From: Desulfobacteraceae bacterium
GTDB taxonomy: Bacteria; Desulfobacterota; Desulfobacteria; Desulfobacterales; UBA11574
Assembly (NCBI GenBank): GCA_030671225.1
Contig: DAOVAE010000048.1
Location: forward strand, 1-7,493
Length of the DNA stretch: 7,493 nucleotides
Direction: 5' to 3'
Shown here: piece after piece, positions 1-6,423 of the stretch
Layout of the letters: each line of letters starts with the position of its first letter
How positions within the stretch are numbered: the first letter of the stretch is position 1
Position numbers and translations under genes: made by a program
Notes under the pieces: model-generated
Databases searched by the model: none
Told to the model about the DNA's origin: nothing
The model's input: the letters and a program-made list of their open reading frames with translations, nothing else

Positions 1-1167
1 GCTACTCCGATACCACGAACGCTTCATATGTCCTTGACGGGGATACGTGACATCAGTGTAATTTCAACTCCGCCTGAGCATCGCAAGTCTATTATCACAT
101 ATATGTCTGAAGCCGATGATGCCGTTATTTCAGAAGCAATACAGAATGAGTTAAACAGAAAGGGGCAGATATTTTTCGTTCATAACAATATTCATAGTAT
201 ATGGGCAATGGCAAAGCATCTGCAGGAATTAGTGCCCGAAGTCAGACTTGATGTGGCGCACGGTCGTCTGGATGATGATGAGCTGGAGTATGTAATGTTT
301 CGTTTCATGAACAAAGAAATAGATTTGCTGGTATGTACCACCATAATAGAGTCTGGTCTTGATATCCCTTCAGCCAACACCATATTAATTAATCGGGCGG
401 ACAGATTCGGACTGGCTCAAATTTACCAATTGCGTGGCCGTGTGGGCCGGCTTGATGAACAGGCCTATGCATATCTTTTTATATCGGACGAAAGCAGACT
501 GAGCAAAGATGCCAAGAAACGTCTGAAGGTGTTAATGGAACACAGTGACCTTGGCTCGGGCTTTCAAATTGCCATGAGTGATTTACAAATAAGAGGAGGA
601 GGTACAATATTGGGGGCTTCCCAATCCGGTCATATTGCAGCAGTGGGCTATGACATGTTTCTTAAACTTATGGAGAATTCGATGGCTGAGTTGAAAGGAG
701 AAACGGTTCACGAAAGTCTGGAACCGGAAATAAACATAACTATGCCTGCTTCAATACCTGAATCGTATATACAAGATATTGATCAGCGTCTTTCAGCATA
801 CCGTCGTCTGGCTAAGATGACGGAACCAAATGAGATCGCTGATTATAAAGAAGAGTTGGTGGATCGCTTTGGTGCATTGCCGGTTGAGGCTGCAAATCTT
901 CTGTTAAAAATCATGCTTAGGGTGTTGGCTATAAAAGCTGGTGTGAAACGACTTGATCTAAAGGGATTGCAGCTTTCATTTTGTTTTTCACCAGATCACC
1001 AAAAAAATCCTCCAGGAATCCTTGATATGGTAGTTTCCGGAGGCAAGCGATTTGAGTTTAATAGAAACAATGTGCTAAAAGTCGAACTGTCAAAAAGAAA
1101 TAGAGCCGGTCTGTTAGCCCAGATTAAAAATATCTTGAAAGAGATTATGCAACATGTTAATAATTAA
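1..1167 (+). CDS. mfd: Transcription-repair coupling factor Mfd, C-terminal part (5' end outside window)
   Basis: Mfd is a cytoplasmic SF2 DNA translocase. It removes stalled RNA polymerase from lesions and recruits UvrA for nucleotide excision repair. The frame is open from base 1, and the first codons read ATPIPRTLHMS, helicase motif III, so the gene starts upstream. About 388 codons are visible of a family protein usually near 1,150 residues. In order one sees: FFVHNN (about nt 172-189); the motif V/VI stretch containing TTIIESGLDIPSANT and QLRGRVGR (about nt 337-450); a TRG-like segment with DLQIRGGGTILGASQSGH (about nt 580-633), typical of Mfd and RecG; and the C-terminal D7/TRCF domain (from about nt 715), with YIQDIDQRLSAYRRL and VDRFGALP. 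The helicase motifs are intact and the end is normal, so the visible part is not a pseudogene. A SurA-like gene follows after 55 bases. Confidence 0.97.
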   Translation, partial: ATPIPRTLHMSLTGIRDISVISTPPEHRKSIITYMSEADDAVISEAIQNELNRKGQIFFVHNNIHSIWAMAKHLQELVPEVRLDVAHGRLDDDELEYVMFRFMNKEIDLLVCTTIIESGLDIPSANTILINRADRFGLAQIYQLRGRVGRLDEQAYAYLFISDESRLSKDAKKRLKVLMEHSDLGSGFQIAMSDLQIRGGGTILGASQSGHIAAVGYDMFLKLMENSMAELKGETVHESLEPEINITMPASIPESYIQDIDQRLSAYRRLAKMTEPNEIADYKEELVDRFGALPVEAANLLLKIMLRVLAIKAGVKRLDLKGLQLSFCFSPDHQKNPPGILDMVVSGGKRFEFNRNNVLKVELSKRNRAGLLAQIKNILKEIMQHVNN

Positions 1168-1190
1168 AAGTTTATACTACTTTACTATGA

Positions 1191-1196
1191 TATAAT
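1191..1196 (+). promoter_or_regulatory. Possible -10 element upstream of the SurA-like lipoprotein gene
   Basis: A perfect TATAAT lies in the 55-base gap between mfd and the next gene, 26 bases before its ATG. The best upstream partner is TTTATA at 1171-1176, only 14 bases away, which is short for a sigma70 promoter. The gap is very AT-rich, so a chance match is quite possible. If real, it would let the chaperone pair be expressed apart from mfd. Confidence 0.25.
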
Positions 1197-1222
1197 TTCC
1201 AAGCCGGATTGACTGGTTATCA

Positions 1223-1915
1223 ATGATAAGATGCGTTTTAAAGCTTACTTTTCTGATTTGTATTTTATCGATTGCTTGCACTTTAGCCGGATGTGCTGAT
1301 TTTGAATCTAAAAGCAAGGATGAATATTTTCTCAGGGTGGGAGACAGGGTCATAACAGTTCTCGATTTCAATAGGGCTTTTGAAATTGCCAAAGCCGCTT
1401 ATCCACATAATGCAATACAGCAACCTGCAGTTGTCAGAGAAGCAAGGTTGAACCTTGTTAATCAGATGATCGAGGAGATGATTCTGCAGGAGAGGGCCAA
1501 AGAGCTTGATATTAAAATTACTGATGCAGAGGTGGAAAAGGCTGTTGCAGATATAAAGCTGGATTACCCCGATGATGTATTTGACCAGGTGTTTCTCGAG
1601 AATGCCGTGCCTTGCAATTCCTGGGAAGAGGGAATAAAGAAACATTTGCTTATAGAGAAAGTTGTTGCTAAAGAACTGGGTGATCAGATCGAAATAACAC
1701 CTGATGATGTATCCAAGTATTATGAAGAGCATTACAAAGACGACATGTTAAAATCAGATATAAAAGATGTGCCAAAAGAAATAAATGAAACCATAATAAA
1801 AATTTTACACAGGGAAAAGATGGAAGAAGCTTATAAGTTTTGGATAATGAAACTTCAAAGAAAATACACCATAAAAATAAATGAAACGCAATTGGAAAAA
1901 ATCATTGGTTCGTAA
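1223..1915 (+). CDS. SurA N-domain-like periplasmic lipoprotein lacking a parvulin domain
   Basis: Predicted envelope lipoprotein chaperone of 230 residues. The N-terminus has a short basic start, a hydrophobic stretch and a lipobox, LAGC, with the acylated Cys at residue 24. Ala at +2 would suit outer-membrane sorting under the E. coli rule. After that come a SurA/PpiD-type entry (residues 36-50, LRVGDRVITVLDFNR), a helical SurA_N-like region to about residue 150, and ITPDDVSKYYEEHYKDD (158-174), which in SurA proteins leads into the PPIase domain. Here only about ten residues follow before the closing helix and strand (184-219, ending KYTIKI). The parvulin domain is therefore absent, although the flanking parts are kept. 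The downstream neighbour has the same layout with the domain present. The ATG at 1223 is chosen because it gives a complete signal peptide; no strong Shine-Dalgarno is seen. The likely role is outer-membrane protein chaperoning, by inference from the fold. Confidence 0.8.
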   Translation: MIRCVLKLTFLICILSIACTLAGCADFESKSKDEYFLRVGDRVITVLDFNRAFEIAKAAYPHNAIQQPAVVREARLNLVNQMIEEMILQERAKELDIKITDAEVEKAVADIKLDYPDDVFDQVFLENAVPCNSWEEGIKKHLLIEKVVAKELGDQIEITPDDVSKYYEEHYKDDMLKSDIKDVPKEINETIIKILHREKMEEAYKFWIMKLQRKYTIKINETQLEKIIGS

Positions 1916-1936
1916 AATAATACACGGATTAGTATA

Positions 1937-2938
1937 ATGAAGAACAAACGTTTTGAGTGTTCAATTTATTGCATAATATATGCTTTTCTTTTCGTTACAT
2001 TCGGTTTTCCCTTGATTGCCAAGGCGGAAGGTGCAGAAGTTGTTGACAGGATTGTAGCTGTGGTTAATGATGACATAATTACACTTTTCGAACTGAACCG
2101 CTCATTTGAACCCTATGCAGAGAAAGTCCGAGCACTTGGATATCAGATTGACAAAGAACGCAAGATGCTCTTCAAAGTACGAGAAGATATGCTAAGCCGG
2201 CTCATCGATCAGAAAATTAAAGATCAGGAAATAAAACGCTTTAATATTACAATAAGTGAAAAAGAAATAGATCAAACCATTGAACGAATAAAAGAAGCAA
2301 ATTTTTATACGGATGAAGATCTAAGGGCAGCATTGGCCAATGATGGATTAACTATGGAGGAGTATCGCGAGCAGATAAAGGAACAGATACTCAGGACAAA
2401 GCTGGTCAACCTTGAAATAAAATCTAAGATTGTAATTACAGAAGATGACATAAAATTTTATTATGAAAACCACCAGGACAAGTATGGAGGAAAGAAAAAA
2501 TATCATCTTCGCAACATAATTATGAAAGTTTCCCCGTTTGCCGATGAAAAAGAAAAGCTTGGGATTAAAACGAATATGGATGCAATCCTTGACAAATTAA
2601 ACGAGGGGCAATCTTTTGAAACCTTGGCGATGACTTACTCTGAATCATCTTTGGCTGCTGAGGGTGGGGACTTGGGTTTGTTCGGACTTGATGAACTTTC
2701 TCTACAGTTGCAAGATACTATAAAGGAGATGAAGACAGGTGAGTTTACACCTGTGCTTGATACGGATCAGGGATATCAGATTTTTTTTATTCAGGAGATT
2801 GTTAATATGCCGGGAAAGTCTTTAGAGGAAGTATTACCTAAGATTGAAAAAATACTCTATAATGAGATTCTTGAAAAAAAATTTCTGTCATGGCTTGAGG
2901 ATTTGCGTAAACAATCTGTTATAAAAATTATCAAATAG
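1937..2938 (+). CDS. SurA-like periplasmic chaperone with one divergent parvulin domain
   Basis: SurA-family proteins bind unfolded outer-membrane proteins in the periplasm. The 333 residues begin with a Sec signal peptide (about 1-30, probable cut after AKA). The chaperone N-domain follows (about 35-165; VDRIVAVVNDDIITLFEL is characteristic), then one parvulin-type domain (about 188-290; YSES...GGDLGLFG, Q-G-Y-Q-I) and a C-terminal helix and strand completing the chaperone core (296-332). E. coli SurA has two parvulin domains; one is common in other lineages. By hand alignment to Pin1 and the SurA P2 domain, the usual first His is Asn193, the Cys/Asp position is Ser237 and the last His is Gln281, so isomerase activity is doubtful. 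It starts 21 bases after its lipoprotein paralogue, probably in the same operon, with only a weak GGA ribosome-binding site. I leave the symbol blank because orthology to E. coli surA is not shown. Confidence 0.88.
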   Translation: MKNKRFECSIYCIIYAFLFVTFGFPLIAKAEGAEVVDRIVAVVNDDIITLFELNRSFEPYAEKVRALGYQIDKERKMLFKVREDMLSRLIDQKIKDQEIKRFNITISEKEIDQTIERIKEANFYTDEDLRAALANDGLTMEEYREQIKEQILRTKLVNLEIKSKIVITEDDIKFYYENHQDKYGGKKKYHLRNIIMKVSPFADEKEKLGIKTNMDAILDKLNEGQSFETLAMTYSESSLAAEGGDLGLFGLDELSLQLQDTIKEMKTGEFTPVLDTDQGYQIFFIQEIVNMPGKSLEEVLPKIEKILYNEILEKKFLSWLEDLRKQSVIKIIK

Positions 2939-3049
2939 TTTTTTCAGTAAAAATTTAATTATACCTGAAGCGGCAATATTTTCAAAAAGCTAAAGTGTGA
3001 CTTAATTTAAACCGTTCAATGCTCGTTATCGCCCAGGACTCATTATTAT
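2939..3049. other. Intergenic gap between the SurA-like gene and mgtE
   Basis: These 111 AT-rich bases separate the chaperone genes from mgtE. I see no GC-rich hairpin with a T-run, no well-spaced -35/-10 pair and no structured Mg2+ leader. The change of gene function here suggests a transcription-unit boundary, but the sequence does not show one clearly. Confidence 0.4.
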
Positions 3050-4405
3050 ATGCAAGCTGATCGCAGCAAAATACTGATTGACAGCATCAAGAGATTGTTG
3101 AGAAGGAATGCGACAACCCACCTCCGCAAGATTGTGAACAAGACCCATGCGGCAGACCTGGCTGTGGTGTTCCGAACTTTATCTCTTTCCAATCAGCATG
3201 AACTTCTAGACATGATAGAGGATGTCAAGCAGAAGGGTGACCTTTTCAGTGAACTTGATGAAGATACTTTCCTTGCTCTTCATGAAAGCATGGAGTTGGA
3301 TGCTTTAGTTGAAATTCTGGAACACATGCCCACTGATGATGTTGCAGACCTATTAGGCCGGTTACCCGATGAGAAGTCTAATGATATTTTGGAAAGGATG
3401 AAAAAAGAGGGATCAGAAGAAATCGAAGGTCTGCTTCATTATGATGATGATACCGCCGGCGGTATAATGGTTCCTGAGTTTATCGCCTTAAAAGAAGATA
3501 CGACAGCCAGGGAAGCCATTGAATCGCTCCAAAAAGAACACCTGGATGTGGAGATGCCTTTTTATCTTTATGCGGTAGATGAATATGATAAACTGGTGGG
3601 CGTCAGTTCTTTGAGGCAACTTGTGGTGGTCCCACCTGAAACACCCCTTAAAGACTTCATGACAACTGACGTATTTTCCGTTCTGACCAGCATGGATCAG
3701 GAAGAAGTAGCCAAAATAGTCGCCCGTTATGATATCCTGGCTGTGCCGGTGGTGAACGAAACAAACCAGATAGTGGGTATTGTTACGGTAGATGATGTTA
3801 TCGACATCTTCAGAGAAGAGGCTACCGAAGATATTTTAAAAATGGCCGGTGTCGGCGGCGAAGAGTTTGTAGAAACTCAGTCTGTTATGAGAAGCACAAG
3901 GATTCGCCTGCCTTGGCTGTTTGCAAGCTGTATCGGCGGCATAATTGCATTTTTTATTATAGGCCACTTTGAAGGAAGTTTAAAAAAGCTTGCATATCTT
4001 GCGGCCTTTATTCCGGTCATTATGGGCATGGGCGGTAATATCGGCACTCAGACTTCCACCATTGTAGTACGGGGTCTTGCGACCGGACGCCTTAACATTA
4101 GAGATGCCTGGTCCGTAGTCCTTAAGGAACTTGCCATCGGTTTTATACTGGGTATAGTTTATGGATTTCTGGTTGGTTTGGTGGCCCAGCTTCGATACAG
4201 TACGTTTCAAATTGCCATATCAGTTGGATTCGCTGTGATCTGTTCCATGTCTGTTGCCGCCCTGGTAGGTTCTTTGGTGCCCATGGGATTTGCACGGATA
4301 AATGTTGATCCTGCCGTGGCAACCGGTCCCTTTGTAACGACAGCGATCGATATTGTCAGCATTTATTTCTATTTTCAAATCGCAACAGTCTTCCTGGGTA
4401 TTTGA
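3050..4405 (+). CDS. mgtE: Magnesium channel/transporter MgtE
   Basis: MgtE is a homodimeric inner-membrane Mg2+ channel whose cytosolic part senses Mg2+ and closes the pore when the ion is plentiful. The 451 residues match the usual length and order. An acidic helical MgtE-N domain (about 25-130) comes first, then the conserved junction DDTAGGIM (133-140) and two CBS domains (about 138-200 and 202-260; the second ends VGIVTVDDVIDIF). The plug-helix region follows, then about five membrane segments (about 287-450). The pore signature is present: PVIMGMGGNIGTQTST (322-337), and a last-helix Asp434 (TTAIDIVS) that appears to match the Mg2+-binding Asp of Thermus MgtE. The ATG at 3050 is the only good start after an in-frame stop at 3008; AGGA at 3035-3038 is a modest ribosome-binding site. 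A 111-base gap precedes it, in which I see no M-box-like structure. Confidence 0.95.
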   Translation: MQADRSKILIDSIKRLLRRNATTHLRKIVNKTHAADLAVVFRTLSLSNQHELLDMIEDVKQKGDLFSELDEDTFLALHESMELDALVEILEHMPTDDVADLLGRLPDEKSNDILERMKKEGSEEIEGLLHYDDDTAGGIMVPEFIALKEDTTAREAIESLQKEHLDVEMPFYLYAVDEYDKLVGVSSLRQLVVVPPETPLKDFMTTDVFSVLTSMDQEEVAKIVARYDILAVPVVNETNQIVGIVTVDDVIDIFREEATEDILKMAGVGGEEFVETQSVMRSTRIRLPWLFASCIGGIIAFFIIGHFEGSLKKLAYLAAFIPVIMGMGGNIGTQTSTIVVRGLATGRLNIRDAWSVVLKELAIGFILGIVYGFLVGLVAQLRYSTFQIAISVGFAVICSMSVAALVGSLVPMGFARINVDPAVATGPFVTTAIDIVSIYFYFQIATVFLGI

Positions 4406-4409
4406 ACAG

Positions 4410-5174
4410 ATGTCAAGCTTTTCAACGCCTGCCATCATGCTTCGCCGGATCGATTTTGGAGACTATGATCTCATCATCACTTTTTTTACTATTAACAAAG
4501 GTAAAATTCCAGTAATTGCAAAGTCCGCCAAAAAGAGCAAAAAACGATTTGCAGGCATCCTTGAACTCTTTTCGGTATTGGACGTAGTATGCAGTATCGG
4601 TCGAGGCAAAGGGCTGCCGGTTTTGCAGGAAGCGACATTAAAGCATCCTTTTCCCAACATAAGATCCAGGATAATGAAAACAGCCTATGCAAGCTACTGG
4701 GCTGAATTGATCAATGAATGGATGGAAAATGGTCAAAAAGAGGTTCAGCTTTACCACCTATTTCAGCATGTTCTGGGAGAGCTCGATCTGAACCGTACAT
4801 CCGAAACGGAGCTTTCAATTCTGTTCCAGACAAGATTTATGAAAATAGCCGGTCTTGGTCCAAATTTAGAACGGTGCGGCATCTGCCGGACTGAAGTGGA
4901 GAAGATAAAAAAAAACAGAATTAAATTTGATCTTGTAAAGGGCGGAATTATATGTGACGGGTGTGCTTCCGGAGCTTTACACAAGATATCTCTTTCAAAG
5001 GGGACCATTAAACATCTTTTGTGGATCGAAAGAGGAGATTTGTCAAGGGCCGTTCGAATCAGATTTGCTCCCCAGGCTTTAATGGAAGGTTTGGAATTTC
5101 TGGAGGCATTTGTGCCTTATCATTTGGGAAAAGAACCCCGTAGTTTGAAATTCTTGCGGCAGATAAGGGAATGA
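4410..5174 (+). CDS. recO: DNA repair protein RecO
   Basis: RecO binds single-stranded DNA and, with RecR, helps load RecA onto SSB-coated gaps and anneals complementary strands. The 254-residue product has the N-terminal OB-fold opening typical of RecO (PAIMLRRIDFGDYDLIITFF, then GKIPVIAKSAKKSKKRFAG, LELFS). A helical C-terminal half holds a four-Cys zinc site (C156, C159, C182, C185; CGIC and CDGC) and the conserved ending YHLGKEPRSLKFL. The ATG at 4410 is preferred because the RecO family match begins within a few residues of it. An in-frame ATG at 4353 would add 19 residues wholly inside mgtE, and a further ATG at 4437 would cut into the first strand. It starts 4 bases after the mgtE stop, which suggests translational coupling, although the functions are unrelated. 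There is little Shine-Dalgarno sequence at this start. Confidence 0.95.
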   Translation: MSSFSTPAIMLRRIDFGDYDLIITFFTINKGKIPVIAKSAKKSKKRFAGILELFSVLDVVCSIGRGKGLPVLQEATLKHPFPNIRSRIMKTAYASYWAELINEWMENGQKEVQLYHLFQHVLGELDLNRTSETELSILFQTRFMKIAGLGPNLERCGICRTEVEKIKKNRIKFDLVKGGIICDGCASGALHKISLSKGTIKHLLWIERGDLSRAVRIRFAPQALMEGLEFLEAFVPYHLGKEPRSLKFLRQIRE

Positions 5175-5183
5175 TCAGAAGGT

Positions 5184-5250
5184 AGAGGACAGAAATCAGA
5201 GGACAGAAGACAGAGGACAGAAAACAGAGGGTAGAAACTAAAAGACGGAA
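5184..5250 (+). repeat. Tandem 7/14-bp purine-rich repeat between recO and the sugar kinase gene
   Basis: Four head-to-tail 14-bp units: AGAGGACAGAAATC (5184-5197), AGAGGACAGAAGAC (5198-5211), AGAGGACAGAAAAC (5212-5225) and the decayed AGAGGGTAGAAACT (5226-5239). A partial degenerate copy continues to 5250. Each unit is itself two heptamers of approximate form AGARRAC, so the basic period is 7. Half-matching sequence just before (about 5170-5183) may be an older decayed copy overlapping the recO end. The array fills nearly all of the 75-base gap and abuts the proposed kinase start codon. No function is evident. Similar heptamer arrays are, from memory, scattered between genes in related sulfate reducers. 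Confidence 0.9.
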
Positions 5251-6350
5251 TGGCAATAAAACACCTAAAACGCAACGTGCAGCACACAACACACACCTTT
5301 AGAAGTATCCTTGAATCTCATCAAATTGAAGCCTCAGCACCTTGTAGAATCGACATGGGCGGAACATTGGATATCAGTACGTTCTATTATCCGCTTAGGC
5401 ATCTTTCCCCATGTACCGTTAACATGGCAATCGGCTTGAGAACACTGGTCCGACTTCTTCCCTATGAAAAAGGTATGGTCAAAATATCTTCAAAGGGGTT
5501 TGAAAGTGCGGAATATCCTCTGGATGAAGCTCCCTTTAACCATCCGCTTGGGCTTATGTTTGCAATCGCAACATATTTCAGGGCTGAAGGCGTCCATATT
5601 GATATTAACTCTTCATCACCCCCACGCAGTGCGTTAGGGGGATCATCCGCAGCGGCAGTGGCGCTTATTGGTACATTTTCATATATTTTCGAGCAAATGA
5701 ATATAAAGCCGCTTTCCAGCCGGCAGATCGCTTTGCTTGCCCAGGCCATAGAAGCAAGTGTGGCCGGCGTGCCGTGTGGACTCCAGGACCAGCTTGCGGC
5801 TGTATATGGCGGTGTTAATGCCTGGTACTGGCAGACAGATATCGGAAAGCCTTCTTTTAGTAAAAAAACTATTGTAAGAAAAGAATCATTTAATGATTTT
5901 AAACACCACCTGCTTTTGGCATACTGCGGTGTGCCTCACGAATCGAAGTATATCAACCAAAAATGGACAACCCAGTTCCTTTCAGGAAAAAACCGTGAGC
6001 TTTGGGCCGAAATTGTTGCATGCACACAAAAATTTTCTGAAGCTTTAACTGTAAAAGATTTTAAAGATGCTTCGATCTTAATGAACAGGGAAATGGCCAT
6101 CAGGAGAAAGATGACACCTGAAGTGCTCGATGACACGGGAGAGCAGCTTGTCAGCTCCGCTGTGGAAAACAATTGCGGCGCTAGATTCACGGGTGCCGGG
6201 GGTGGGGGCTGTATATGGGCGCTGGGTGAATTTGAAGATATTGACAAATTAAAACGCATATGGGAAAGAATTCTTTCCCATAGAAAGGATGCCAGTCTGC
6301 TTGATGTAAAGATAGATTCTAAAGGGTTGTTGAGCAGCGCAATCGGCTAG
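5250..6350 (+). CDS. GHMP-superfamily sugar kinase (galactokinase/HddA/fucokinase-like), substrate unknown
   Basis: A cytoplasmic ATP-dependent small-molecule kinase, most likely phosphorylating a sugar. The 366 residues contain the three GHMP motifs: motif 1 APCRIDMGGTLD (30-41); the phosphate-binding glycine-rich loop PRSALGGSSAAAVAL (125-139); and motif 3 GARFTGAGGGG (310-320). CGLQDQLAAVYGG (176-188) carries Asp180 in the galactokinase-type catalytic position. Motif 1 has the RxDxGG form seen in heptose-7-phosphate kinase HddA and fucokinase-type proteins, not the GEHTD form of classical galactokinase, so those are the better guesses. No other sugar gene is near to fix the substrate. The start is uncertain: ATG 5250 is the only ATG before motif 1, but the first 25 codons are low-complexity, follow the repeat directly and have no well-spaced Shine-Dalgarno. 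GTG at 5277 is an alternative. Confidence 0.85.
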   Translation: MAIKHLKRNVQHTTHTFRSILESHQIEASAPCRIDMGGTLDISTFYYPLRHLSPCTVNMAIGLRTLVRLLPYEKGMVKISSKGFESAEYPLDEAPFNHPLGLMFAIATYFRAEGVHIDINSSSPPRSALGGSSAAAVALIGTFSYIFEQMNIKPLSSRQIALLAQAIEASVAGVPCGLQDQLAAVYGGVNAWYWQTDIGKPSFSKKTIVRKESFNDFKHHLLLAYCGVPHESKYINQKWTTQFLSGKNRELWAEIVACTQKFSEALTVKDFKDASILMNREMAIRRKMTPEVLDDTGEQLVSSAVENNCGARFTGAGGGGCIWALGEFEDIDKLKRIWERILSHRKDASLLDVKIDSKGLLSSAIG

Positions 6351-6377
6351 ATTGTTTCCATTCCTTGAAACGATTTT
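6351..6377 (+). terminator. Weak hairpin with T-run after the kinase gene
   Basis: Immediately after the kinase stop codon, 6351-6358 (ATTGTTTC) can pair with 6367-6374 (GAAACGAT) as an 8-bp stem with one G-T wobble and an 8-base loop. TTT follows directly at 6375-6377. The stem is AT-rich and the T-run short, so any intrinsic termination would be weak. It also overlaps a candidate -35 element. Confidence 0.3.
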
Positions 6378-6394
6378 ACAAATATACCTATATA
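6365..6394 (+). promoter_or_regulatory. Candidate sigma70 promoter for glyQS
   Basis: TTGAAA (6365-6370) and TATATA (6389-6394) are separated by 18 bases, an acceptable sigma70 arrangement, in the 73-base gap ahead of glyQ. The predicted transcript would begin around 6400, giving a leader of only about 20-25 bases. That leaves no room for a T-box or other long leader control. The -35 shares bases with the hairpin described at 6351-6377. Confidence 0.4.
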
Positions 6395-6412
6395 ACCTTT
6401 AACTATTTTGTG

Positions 6413-6416
6413 AGGA
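6413..6416 (+). promoter_or_regulatory. Shine-Dalgarno site of glyQ
   Basis: AGGA, within TGAGGAAAGAGAA, sits 7 bases before ATG 6424. It is one of the two clear ribosome-binding sites in the window, the other being that of glyS. It fixes the glyQ start and fits strong expression of a housekeeping synthetase. Confidence 0.75.
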
Positions 6417-6423
6417 AAGAGAA

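Noticed and set aside
1283..1732. Minus-strand 149-residue open frame
   Set aside because: It lies antisense to the SurA-like lipoprotein gene, whose forward product has a clear lipobox and fold; the reverse product shows no family features.
2939..2990. Intrinsic terminator after the SurA-like gene
   Set aside because: There are T-runs but no convincing stem before them.
2939..3049. M-box or other Mg2+-sensing leader of mgtE
   Set aside because: The gap is short and AT-rich and I could find no series of stable stems or a terminator before the start codon.
4353..4409. Longer recO start at ATG 4353, giving 273 residues
   Set aside because: The extra 19 residues lie wholly inside the conserved last membrane helix of mgtE and do not resemble RecO; ATG 4410 fits the family start.
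5184..5250. CRISPR array
   Set aside because: The units are 7/14 bp with no spacers and there are no cas genes; this is a simple tandem repeat.
5059..5292. Minus-strand 77-residue open frame across the repeat, hydrophobic and Leu/Cys/Ser-rich
   Set aside because: Its composition is just the translation of the heptamer repeat plus the antisense of recO; it has no recognisable domain.
5936..6259. Minus-strand 107-residue open frame
   Set aside because: It is antisense to the GHMP kinase including motif 3; its Pro/Ser-rich composition follows from the opposite strand.
6351..6423. T-box or other riboswitch controlling glyQS
   Set aside because: The gap is only 73 bases, with no stem I, no AGGGTGG-type T-box sequence and no competing terminator/antiterminator.
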